From Planosporangium thailandense (GTDB lineage Bacteria; Actinomycetota; Actinomycetes; Mycobacteriales; Micromonosporaceae), in NCBI RefSeq assembly GCF_011947195.1, contig NZ_JAATVY010000038.1, forward strand, positions 1 through 49,181: a stretch of DNA of 49,181 nucleotides, given 5' to 3'. Positions 7,318-13,835 of this stretch are shown here, one piece after another. Below the pieces are notes generated by a model. The model searched no databases and had not been told where the DNA came from. It saw only the letters and a list, made by a program, of their open reading frames with translations. How positions within the stretch are numbered: position 1 is the stretch's first letter; every line of letters begins with the position of its first letter. A program made the translations under genes and the position numbers.

Positions 7318-7971
7318 CTACTGGACCAGACCTGACTGGTAAGCGAAGACCACGAGTTGGGCGCGATCACGTGCGCTGAGTTTGACCATGGCCCGGCTGA
7401 CGTGGGTACGCGCGGTCGCCGGGCTGATCGTCAGACGCGCGGCGATCTCCTCGTTGCTCAACCCTTCGGCGACCAACGCCACGATCTCGCGCTCGCGGTC
7501 GGTGAGCGTGTCCAGCTGGGGATGCGGCTTCATGGCCCGGCTGGGACGGCTGGCGAACTCGCGGACCACCCGGCGGGTAACCGACGGGGACAACAGGGCC
7601 TCGCCGTCGGCGACGAGCCGTACCGCGCGCAGCAGTTCCGCCGGTTTGGTGTCTTTGATGAGGAAGCCGCTGGCACCGACCCGCAGCGCGTCGAAGACGT
7701 ACTCGTCGATCTCGAAGGTCGTCAGCACGATCACCCTGGTCGCGGTGAGGTCCGGGTCGGCCACGATCCGGCGGGTCGCCTCGATCCCGTCGATGCCGGG
7801 CATGCGAACGTCCATGAGCACCACGTGCGGGCGCCGCAGCCGGGCAAGCTCCACGGCGCGCAGCCCGTCCGCCGCGTCACCGACGACCTCCAGGTCGTCC
7901 TCGCTGTCCAGCAGCACGCGCAGCCCGAGGCGGACCAGGTCCTGGTCGTCGGCGAGCAGTACCCGGATCAT
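7318..7971 (-). CDS. NarL/FixJ-type response regulator
   Basis: A 217-residue DNA-binding response regulator. The receiver domain (1-120) has the acidic pocket D-D at 8-9, the phospho-acceptor Asp at ~54 in V-L-M-D-V-R-M-P-G and the conserved Lys in F-L-I-K-D. A LuxR-type helix-turn-helix lies at ~150-210 (L-T-D-R-E-R-E-I-V-A-L, then S-N-E-E-I-A and T-A-R-T-H-V). Its start overlaps the end of the histidine kinase gene by four bases (ATGA), so the two form an operon and a cognate pair. The gene ends at a hairpin. The likely targets are its own operon and perhaps the adjacent membrane protein gene; this is inference from position. Confidence 0.95.
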   Translation of the reverse strand: MIRVLLADDQDLVRLGLRVLLDSEDDLEVVGDAADGLRAVELARLRRPHVVLMDVRMPGIDGIEATRRIVADPDLTATRVIVLTTFEIDEYVFDALRVGASGFLIKDTKPAELLRAVRLVADGEALLSPSVTRRVVREFASRPSRAMKPHPQLDTLTDREREIVALVAEGLSNEEIAARLTISPATARTHVSRAMVKLSARDRAQLVVFAYQSGLVQ

Positions 7972-9119
7972 CCTTGCGCCTCCGGTACCGGCAGCCGGGC
8001 CCAGACCCGGAATCCGTTGCCGGGGCGGGGGCCGGCTTCGAAGACGCCGCCCAGCGCGGTGACCCGCGCTGCCATTCCCGGTATCCCGAGCCCACCGTCC
8101 GCGCCGCCGGAACTTCTGCCGCGGCCGTTGTCGGTCACCTCCACGATCAGCTCCCGCAGCTCGTAGGCGATCAGGACCACGGCCGCCGCGGTGTTCGCAT
8201 GTCGCAGCACATTCGTCAGCGCCTCCTGCACGATCCGGTAGGCCGCCAGATCGACCGCGGCCGGCAGATCCCGCCGGGTCCCCGTGATCGTGACCGTCAC
8301 CGCGACACCGGTACCGGACATCCGCGCGACCAGGTCCTCCAGGCGGGCCAGCCCGGACTCGGGTGAGCGTGGCGCGGTGGTGTGGTCCTCGCGGCGTACC
8401 ACGGCGAGGGTCGCGCGCAGCTCGTCGAGAGCCACTTTGCTGGTCCGGCTGATCGCGGCCAGCGCCGTCTCCGCCTGCTCCGGCCGTTTGGGCAACACGT
8501 GCAGCGCAATTTCGGCCTGCATGTGGATCGCCGCGAGACCATGACCAACCACGTCGTGTACCTCCTGCGCGACGCGCAAGCGCTCCTCATAGGAGTGTCG
8601 CCGGATCTCCTCGGTGCGGGCCCGTGTCGAGGACTCCCGGCCGACCCGGATCACCCGCCCCACGGCAAAGGGTAGGACCACCCAGGCCGAGCCCGGCAGC
8701 AATCCGGTCAGCGCGCGGGTGCCAGCGGGACCGAACGCCAGTGCCAGGACGTGGGCCAGCAACGCGACCAGGGCCACGACGCCCCCGAATGTCGCACGTC
8801 CGGCCGTCAGGTGGGCCGCAGCCGTGTACACGGCCACCACCAGGGACAGCAGGATCAGGCCGTAGGGGTATCCGAGGATCAGGTACGCCGAGGTGGCGGT
8901 GGCGGCGATCAGCAGGGTGGCCAGCGGCCAGGACCGGCGCACCGCCAGCGGTAGCGCGGCGCCCACGATAAGCGCAACGCCAAGCGCGTCGATGTGGTGC
9001 GCCGTGCCCTGCCACGTCCACGGCCCGACCGACGTGGCCAGTCCGAGACCGGCGAGCACAAGCGCCAGCACGCCGTCGCCGACCAGCTTCCTCCGCTCCA
9101 ACCACCCCACCCGCGCCAC
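7968..9119 (-). CDS. Sensor histidine kinase (HisKA_3 family)
   Basis: A 383-residue kinase. Residues ~12-155 carry several membrane helices (no large external sensor domain). The HisKA_3 dimerisation domain follows, with the phospho-accepting His at ~188 in V-A-Q-E-V-H-D-V-V-G-H-G-L. The HATPase_c domain at the C-terminus has an N-box-like E-A-L-T-N-V-L-R-H and D-N-G-R-G and G-L-G-I-P-G-M motifs. This architecture pairs with NarL-type regulators, and the regulator gene overlaps its 3' end by four bases. The GTG at 9119 was chosen because sequence upstream of it in the same frame is not protein-like. GTG 9110 is an alternative. The stimulus is unknown. Confidence 0.9.
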   Translation of the reverse strand: MARVGWLERRKLVGDGVLALVLAGLGLATSVGPWTWQGTAHHIDALGVALIVGAALPLAVRRSWPLATLLIAATATSAYLILGYPYGLILLSLVVAVYTAAAHLTAGRATFGGVVALVALLAHVLALAFGPAGTRALTGLLPGSAWVVLPFAVGRVIRVGRESSTRARTEEIRRHSYEERLRVAQEVHDVVGHGLAAIHMQAEIALHVLPKRPEQAETALAAISRTSKVALDELRATLAVVRREDHTTAPRSPESGLARLEDLVARMSGTGVAVTVTITGTRRDLPAAVDLAAYRIVQEALTNVLRHANTAAAVVLIAYELRELIVEVTDNGRGRSSGGADGGLGIPGMAARVTALGGVFEAGPRPGNGFRVWARLPVPEAQG

Positions 9120-9307
9120 TACCCGATCATGCTCCGAACGACCCGCCGCCGGTATCGCCAATGCTCGGATCCTCGCGTACGCCGGTGAGCGCAGCAGGCC
9201 GGGATCGGCTACGTAACCCTGCGTACTCCGACCGACCCCGAGAGGTCGGCACGGCCGCCAGCTGGCTGGCGTCGGCGGCATGACCCGGCGCGATGCGGGT
9301 AGCGGTG

Positions 9308-9353
9308 CTCGATATAGACGCGGCCTCCGGCTCGATAGAGACGCGGCCCCCGG
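9308..9353. repeat. 23-bp tandem direct repeat, two units
   Basis: Two adjacent 23-bp units at 9308-9330 and 9331-9353 (CTCGATA then AGACGCGGCC, ending CCGG) differ at two positions. They lie just before the GGGAGGAAGCG ribosome binding site of the truncated gene starting at 9363, where an operator or upstream promoter element could sit. Confidence 0.6.
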
Positions 9354-9362
9354 GAGGAAGCG

Positions 9363-9422
9363 ATGACCAGCAATCGCGAGACCGGACAGTTGACGGGTAC
9401 CAAGGACAAGGACTACGACATC
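9363..9422 (+). pseudogene. N-terminal stub of a small actinobacterial protein
   Basis: A strong ribosome binding site (GGGAGGAAG) and an ATG at 9363 begin a reading frame whose first 20 residues, with T-G-T-K-D-K-D-Y-D-I, look like the conserved N-terminus of a short (~75-90 residue) helical protein widespread in actinobacteria; this match is recalled from memory. In that family the motif is followed by I-W-Y/F and a long helix. Here homology stops at 9422 and the frame runs into unrelated sequence, which is the reverse strand of a truncated HAD-like gene. The gene was therefore cut by a rearrangement at about 9422. Confidence 0.55.
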
Positions 9423-9699
9423 AGGACAGGAGCCGCCGCACCAGTGCGTTGCGGAGCGCAGCGGCCTGTGCCACCTGCGCCTGTGACGGAAAGCCGCCGA
9501 GCCGCTCTGCCAGGATCTGTACGGTCTGCGCTGCTGTCCATCGGATGAAGCGCTGGCGCCACGTGTCGTGGTATGGCCGGACGAGGGCTGCCAGCTCAAC
9601 GCCGACGATGACGGCCATTTGCGCCACGACGCGATTACGCTCATCGTCCGCGCCGTGTATCAGGGTGTGGAACAGGTCAAAGATCATGTGCCCGGGCAT
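9421..9699 (-). pseudogene. HAD-family hydrolase, N-terminal fragment
   Basis: The frame begins with the HAD motif I region, M-I-F-D-L-F-H-T-L-I. The normal second Asp of DxDxT is replaced (D-L-F-H-T), as in the FDLFGTL subgroup of haloacid-dehalogenase hydrolases. Helical cap-domain sequence follows (R-W-T-A-A-Q-T-V-Q-I-L-A-E-R-L-G, then R-N-A-L-V-R-R-L-L). It stops after 92 residues, before motifs II-IV that carry the catalytic Lys and metal-binding Asp residues. The stop lies at the junction with another truncated gene read in the opposite direction (9363-9422), so it is a remnant. Confidence 0.6.
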
Positions 9700-9769
9700 C
9701 GACGATGATTAGCAGCCGGTTTGGTCGCCTGGATGTAGGTGCGACCATTCCTGAAGGATCGAAGATTAC

Positions 9770-9860
9770 AAGATCGGCTGCGATTAGCGGCTCCCGAGGT
9801 GGCTGCCTCGGGAGCCGCTGTTGCCAGATACCCCGACCGGATCAAGGGAACGAGGGTAGA
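9770..9860 (+). repeat. Hairpin repeat, copy 1
   Basis: The core is a perfect 14-bp stem: AGCGGCTCCCGAGG at 9786-9799, loop TGGCTG, and its complement at 9806-9819. It is followed by a conserved tail ending CCGACCGGATCAAGGGAACG. Compared with copies 2 and 3, the stem differs at paired positions so that pairing is kept, pointing to selection on a folded RNA or DNA structure. The whole 9700-10404 interval has no convincing gene apart from these elements. Confidence 0.65.
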
Positions 9861-10204
9861 ACCGGCGGCCTCGGTGTACCCCGGTGCCCTAGCGCTGAAA
9901 CCTGCCCGAGTCCCAATGGTGGCTGCGCCCGGCGTCAGCCGTTCGACCGTGACTGCGCCACCGCGAACTGCGGTCACACCTCCGCGGATCGGACCAAGGT
10001 CGAGAGTAGGGACGCCGTAATGACAGGTGTCAACAGTCGTCGAAAGCTGACCCCCGGACGACGTGCGGGTTCCAGGGCGTCGCTGGGTCTGTTTCGTGCG
10101 TCGTCTTCGTACGTCGTCGAATGGGTAGGTGCAACGAGGTTTAGGGGCTGGAAAACCGGGAAGCGATGACGGGCGATGCCCGCTCGTTGCGGACGGGATG
10201 GATT

Positions 10205-10292
10205 GGAGCTGCAAGATCCGCAGCGGTTGAACGGCCTCCGAGGTGGCTGCCTCGAAGGCCGCTGCTGTAGGTACCCCCGGCCGGATCAAGAT
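10205..10292 (+). repeat. Hairpin repeat, copy 2
   Basis: CGGCCTCCGAGG (10232-10243), loop TGGCTG and CCTCGAAGGCCG (10250-10261) form a 12-bp stem with one mismatch. The upstream GCAAGATCCGCAGCGGTT and the downstream tail CGGCCGGATCAAG match the other copies. Copy 3 follows directly. Confidence 0.65.
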
Positions 10293-10392
10293 CCACAGCA
10301 GTCAAGGTCTGCAGCGGTTGGTCGGCCTCCGAGGTGGCTGCCTCGGAGGCCGGTGCTGTCGAGCACCTCGACTGGATCAAGGGAACGTGGAA
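10293..10392 (+). repeat. Hairpin repeat, copy 3, leader of a membrane protein gene
   Basis: CGGCCTCCGAGG (10323-10334), loop TGGCTG and CCTCGGAGGCCG (10341-10352) form a perfect 12-bp stem. The tail CTGGATCAAGGGAACG runs straight into the AAGGAAG ribosome binding site of the gene starting at 10405, so at least this copy would lie in that gene's leader. Confidence 0.65.
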
Positions 10393-10404
10393 GGAAGCCC
10401 CAAC

Positions 10405-10752
10405 GTGTCGAACAAACCATCCGACTTTGGTCCGCCACTGAAGGCGATGGGCTGGCTTAGCGTCGTAGCTGGCGGCCTAGCAGGTGCTTCGAAGGAACTT
10501 GGCGTTCCGTGGTTCGTGCTCGTCGGTTTCATGGGACTGTACGCATTGCCGGTCGTCGGATTGGTGCTGGTGGCGATGTACACCACGAACCCGCGTCGTC
10601 ACCGAACTGCGTACCGTGTACTGAAGGTTCTCACACCCCAGTGGCCGGATCTGGCTGAAGCAGTCAAGCCGGATGACGACGAACGGAATCAGCGACCGAC
10701 GCCGGCGGATGAGCACGAGCCGCGACCGGCGCCAACCGACAGTCCTGCTTAA
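10405..10752 (+). CDS. Small two-helix membrane protein, unknown
   Basis: A 115-residue protein from a GTG start preceded by GGAAGGAAG. Residues ~10-70 contain two hydrophobic helices (G-W-L-S-V-V-A-G-G-L-A-G and F-V-L-V-G-F-M-G-L-Y-A-L-P-V-V-G-L-V-L-V). The C-terminal ~45 residues are charged and Pro-rich. No family is recognised. Base composition is less GC-biased than the housekeeping genes, its leader carries the three-copy hairpin repeat, and a strong terminator follows. It therefore appears to be an independent unit in the scarred, probably acquired, zone between 9.3 and 12.3 kb. Confidence 0.6.
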   Translation: MSNKPSDFGPPLKAMGWLSVVAGGLAGASKELGVPWFVLVGFMGLYALPVVGLVLVAMYTTNPRRHRTAYRVLKVLTPQWPDLAEAVKPDDDERNQRPTPADEHEPRPAPTDSPA

Positions 10753-10768
10753 ACTCGCTAACGGAAGC

Positions 10769-10799
10769 GATCCCCGGGGCAGGCCAAGCCCCGGGGATC
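10769..10799 (+). terminator. Strong hairpin terminator
   Basis: GATCCCCGGGGC, a seven-base loop (AGGCCAA) and GCCCCGGGGATC form a perfect 12-bp stem 16 bp after the stop of the small membrane protein gene. From here to about 11050 no gene is seen. Confidence 0.65.
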
Positions 10800-11120
10800 A
10801 GCGTCTCGCGTGAACTTCAACGTCTGATCGCCCTAGTCACCAGCGCGTTCGACGACCGCGGTCGCCTCCGCTTCGTTGTCGAGGTTTACCGCCACGACGG
10901 ACCTTGCGCTCCACCCTCGTGTAACTCCACGTCCATTAGGGCTTGTGGGCGCGCAGGTACACGTCGAGGCGAGCCACTCGTTCCCAGGGTGGAGATGCTG
11001 TACTTACTGGCCCTTATTGACACCAGGTGACGGTAGCTGCGAGGGTCGGCGATGCACGCCCTCTCTGGCACGGCAATGTTCCGTATCGAATGGTCTGGTC
11101 TACGCAGTTCGGGGTCAAAT

Positions 11121-11600
11121 GTGAACGAAGCCGATCGCATCGCCCGTGCGAACGCAGAGAAAGCACGCCAGCAGGAACTTTCCGAGCGCCGCGCCAATGA
11201 GCGACGCCACGCCGAAGAACAGAACGCCAAAATCGCCGCTATTCAGGCGGAAATCCCGGCCGTGATGAAGCTTCTAGCAGGTAACGGCTACCGCGATGGT
11301 GAGCGCGAAGTTCAGCAGGTCGAAGTGAGCGAACACTCGTTCTTTCGGGGATACAAGTATGTGAAGAAGGGTGGGTGGCTCGTGCTCGCCCGCAGCGTGG
11401 ACAAAGGCGACGGGTCCCAAGTCGAACACACAGTCCACCTACTATCTGACGGACGCCTTGTGTACGGCAGCGTCCCGATCGACCTGCGGAAACTCGCGTT
11501 CCCCGAGAAACTGGCGCATGAGAATCCCGTGACCCTAACCGGCATCCTCACTGGGCTGCGTAACATGCGCAAACGTCTTGAAAACGCCGAACGGCAGTAA
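11121..11600 (+). CDS. Coiled-coil protein of unknown function, low GC
   Basis: A 159-residue protein. Residues ~1-45 are an Ala/Glu/Arg/Gln-rich coiled coil (A-N-A-E-K-A-R-Q-Q-E-L-S-E-R-R). The remainder is a compact alpha/beta region with Y-K-Y-V-K-K-G-G-W-L-V-L and H-T-V-H-L-L-S-D-G-R-L, ending in a basic helix (R-N-M-R-K-R-L). I recognise no family. Base composition is clearly below that of neighbouring genes, consistent with acquisition. The GTG at 11121 gives the coiled coil directly; an in-frame ATG at 11052 would add 23 residues of non-conserved look. Confidence 0.55.
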   Translation: MNEADRIARANAEKARQQELSERRANERRHAEEQNAKIAAIQAEIPAVMKLLAGNGYRDGEREVQQVEVSEHSFFRGYKYVKKGGWLVLARSVDKGDGSQVEHTVHLLSDGRLVYGSVPIDLRKLAFPEKLAHENPVTLTGILTGLRNMRKRLENAERQ

Positions 11601-11650
11601 CCTGCGAGAGTCGACCGCATCGGACTTAGAAACAAGTGTGCCGTGGTCCT

Positions 11651-12080
11651 CTAACGTCGGGTGGTCAGCACCGCGAAGGATCGAACGAGGCGTCCGAGTG
11701 CCTGACTTCCCTTGCTCGCCAAACCGAGCGACGGGCGTCCGATGACTCCGGACCTGGTGTAGCCGGTCACGCCGAGGGTGAGCAGGTGTGGGCGGTCGTC
11801 AGGTTGGTAATCGGCTGTCTCGTTGCCCGGACGGATCACTTCTGGGTACGTGGCGAGCAGGATGGAAGTCTCCAGTTCGCCGGCGTGCATGTCCTCGTGG
11901 CCGTTGGTCTCCATGCCGGCGTCCCGACGAGCTTCTTCCCAGTCCTGTCCCGCTGGGAACACCGCCATGCGCGGCCTCCTGGGCGATGTTGGCGAGCACG
12001 TAGTTGCCACCGTGGCCGCTGATGAGCACCAGGCGCTCGATACCCTGCGCCAACGACTCGGCGACATCAGTGACCACCTA
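11651..12080 (-). pseudogene. Creatininase-family amidohydrolase, frameshifted and truncated
   Basis: Two adjacent minus-strand frames together give the C-terminal part of a creatininase-family protein (~250 residues when complete). From ~12077 to ~11972 the sequence reads G-I-E-R-L-V-L-I-S-G-H-G-G-N-Y-V-L, the conserved N/SGHGGN block. From ~11972 to 11651, one frame over, it reads M-A-V-F-P-A-G-Q-D-W, then N-H/G-H-E-D-M-H-A-G-E-L-E-T-S-I-L-L and V-I-G-R-P-S-L-G-L-A. The metal-binding N-terminal part is missing, replaced upstream by an integrase-like fragment, and a frameshift lies near 11972. The family includes creatininase and the mycofactocin peptidase MftE; which one this was cannot be told. 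Confidence 0.75.
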
Positions 12081-12092
12081 GGCGGCGGCGTA

Positions 12093-12269
12093 ATGCGCGA
12101 CGAGCCGGAGAGCAAGTCGGGCCGGCGGTCACGGCCCAGGCTGAAGACGAAGACGAAGACGGCCCGCCGGATCGCCCTGCCGGCGCAGCTGGTGGCCGAG
12201 CTGCGCGCGCACCAGGTTGCGCAGAAGCGCGAGCGACTGGCGGCCGGCGTCTGGCCCGACTGCAACTGA
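12093..12269 (+). pseudogene. Tyrosine-recombinase (integrase) fragment beside tRNA-Thr
   Basis: The frame contains K-T-K-T-A-R-R-I-A-L-P-A-Q-L-V-A-E-L-R-A-H, then A-Q-K-R-E-R-L-A-A-G. This resembles the core-domain entry of actinobacterial phage/AICE tyrosine integrases (PKTxxSxRxxxLP...LRxH). It covers under 60 residues, has no catalytic R-H-R-Y set, and ends shortly after at a TGA. It lies ~78 bp from tRNA-Thr, the usual position of an integrase next to its attachment site, and borders the truncated creatininase. The assignment rests on short motifs, so it is moderate. Confidence 0.5.
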
Positions 12270-12346
12270 TCTTGCAACTGGGGCCGTCCGAGACGGAAAC
12301 GGGCCCGGGGCTGACCGGCATTGCTGCTGGTCATAGCCGCGTACGG

Positions 12347-12422
12347 TGGAGCCGACGGCGGGACTCGAACCCGCAACCTTCCGATTACAAGTCGGGTGCG
12401 CTACCAATTGCGCCACGTCGGC
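12347..12422 (-). tRNA. tRNA-Thr (anticodon TGT)
   Basis: The minus strand folds as a full cloverleaf: acceptor GCCGACG/CGTCGGC, D-arm GCGC...GCGC, anticodon arm CCCGA-CTTGTAA-TCGGA (a slightly irregular stem with anticodon TGT reading ACA), variable AGGTT, and T-arm GCGGG-TTCGAGT-CCCGC. It has an encoded 3' TCCA. The 3' end faces the scarred region with the integrase remnant. Confidence 0.95.
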
Positions 12423-12682
12423 GAGGTACCCGTGAGGTACCCCTGAGATGGTACGCGGCCATCTCGGCCGCACGGCCCGACCCCGCTCCGACGCACCGCG
12501 CGACCGGGCTACCCACCGCGAACCGCCGACCAAATCCAGACATAACGCTCAGAACACCCGTCATGTCTTGGCAAGAGATCAGAAGACATCTACGTTGTGT
12601 TCACCTGGTCGGCACCGCGCCGCCAGGCTCTTTCACTCGGATCGTCCGGCACGTTCCTGCCGGTGAAAGGAAGCAGTACGTC

Positions 12683-13771
12683 ATGGCTACGGTCAGGTAC
12701 GAAAAGGCGACCCGGATCTATCCGGGCACCAACCGTCCCGCGGTGGACGGTCTCGATCTCGAAATCGGCGACGGGGAATTCCTCGTTCTCGTCGGTCCAT
12801 CCGGATGCGGCAAGTCCACGAGCCTGCGGATGCTCGCCGGTCTGGAGGATGTCGACCAGGGCGCCATCTACATCGGCGACCGCGATGTCACCAACCTCCC
12901 GCCCAAGGCGCGCGACATCGCGATGGTGTTCCAGAACTACGCCCTCTACCCGCACATGACGGTGTACGAGAACATGGCGTTCGCCCTGAAGTTGCGCAAG
13001 ACGCCGAAGTCCGAGATCGACCAGCGGGTCAAGAAGGCGGCGAGCCTGCTCCAGCTCGAGGAGTACCTGAGCCGCAAGCCGAAGGCGCTGTCGGGTGGTC
13101 AGCGGCAGCGGGTGGCGATGGGCCGGGCGATCGTACGCGAACCGCAGGTCTTCCTCATGGACGAGCCACTGTCCAACCTGGACGCCAAGCTCCGTGTGCA
13201 GACCCGTTCGCAGATCGCCACCCTGCAGGCCGATCTGGGCATCACGACGGTCTACGTCACGCACGACCAGATCGAGGCCATGACCATGGGCCACCGGGTG
13301 GCCGTGATGCTCGACGGCGTGCTTCAGCAGGTCGACACGCCGCGCGCGCTCTACGACCGGCCGGCCAACGTCTTCGTCGCCGGCTTCATCGGCTCTCCGG
13401 CGATGAACATCAAGACGGTTCCGCTGACCGAGGGCGGCGCCAAGTTCGCCGACATGCTGCTTCCGCTGGAACGGCAGCAGATCGAGACGGCCGCGAACGG
13501 CGGTGACCGCCTCGTTCAGGTGGGCTTCCGGCCCGAGGACACCGACCTGGTCGGCCCCAACGACGGCGGCATGCCGATCCACGTGGACCTCGTCGAGGAG
13601 CTCGGCTCCGACGCGTACGTCTACGGCACGGTCGCCCTGGAGGGCCAGGACGAGCGTTTCGTCGTCCGGGCCGACCCGCGCCAGACGCCGCGTCTGGGCG
13701 AGACCGTGTACGTGAAGCCGCGCGCCGGGCACCACCACGCGTTCCACGCCACGACCGGCCAGCGCCTGTAA
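12683..13771 (+). CDS. msiK: Sugar ABC transporter ATP-binding protein (MsiK/UgpC type)
   Basis: A 362-residue ATPase that would energise carbohydrate importers at the inner membrane face. Walker A is G-P-S-G-C-G-K-S-T (~41-49), the Q-loop V-F-Q-N-Y-A-L-Y-P-H, the signature L-S-G-G-Q-R-Q-R-V, and Walker B V-F-L-M-D-E-P-L-S-N-L-D followed by the switch T-H-D-Q. The C-terminal third is the regulatory OB-fold (V-G-F-R-P-E-D, V-D-L-V-E-E-L-G). It starts at ATG 12683 after GAAAGGAAG. No permease or binding-protein gene is nearby, which fits MsiK, a shared ATPase serving several sugar transporters in actinobacteria. A long hairpin terminator follows. Confidence 0.92.
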   Translation: MATVRYEKATRIYPGTNRPAVDGLDLEIGDGEFLVLVGPSGCGKSTSLRMLAGLEDVDQGAIYIGDRDVTNLPPKARDIAMVFQNYALYPHMTVYENMAFALKLRKTPKSEIDQRVKKAASLLQLEEYLSRKPKALSGGQRQRVAMGRAIVREPQVFLMDEPLSNLDAKLRVQTRSQIATLQADLGITTVYVTHDQIEAMTMGHRVAVMLDGVLQQVDTPRALYDRPANVFVAGFIGSPAMNIKTVPLTEGGAKFADMLLPLERQQIETAANGGDRLVQVGFRPEDTDLVGPNDGGMPIHVDLVEELGSDAYVYGTVALEGQDERFVVRADPRQTPRLGETVYVKPRAGHHHAFHATTGQRL

Positions 13772-13787
13772 ACCCCCGACGACATCG

Positions 13788-13824
13788 AAGGCCGCCGGGG
13801 TCGGTTTCCGACCCCGGCGGCCTT
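13788..13824. terminator. Bidirectional terminator between msiK and the MscS gene
   Basis: A perfect 17-bp stem (13788-13804 with 13808-13824; core GGCCGCCGGGGTCGG) around a three-base TTT loop, starting 17 bp after the msiK stop and 12 bp before the convergent channel gene's stop. AA/TT at the stem base give short U-runs in both directions. Confidence 0.85.
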
Positions 13825-13835
13825 CATCGTGTCCG

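Noticed and set aside
10020-10169. A 49-residue Arg-rich open frame after a TGACAGGTGTCA palindrome
   Set aside because: Ribosome binding site is poor, the peptide has no recognisable family, and it lies in a repeat-rich non-coding zone; not enough to call a gene.
9770-10392. CRISPR-like array
   Set aside because: Only three copies, two adjacent and one ~430 bp away, each containing a long hairpin with compensatory changes; spacing is irregular and no cas genes are present.
9770-10392. Integron attC sites
   Set aside because: No conserved core sites (GTTRRRY type) at the ends, and no integron integrase gene; the hairpins are perfect rather than bulged.
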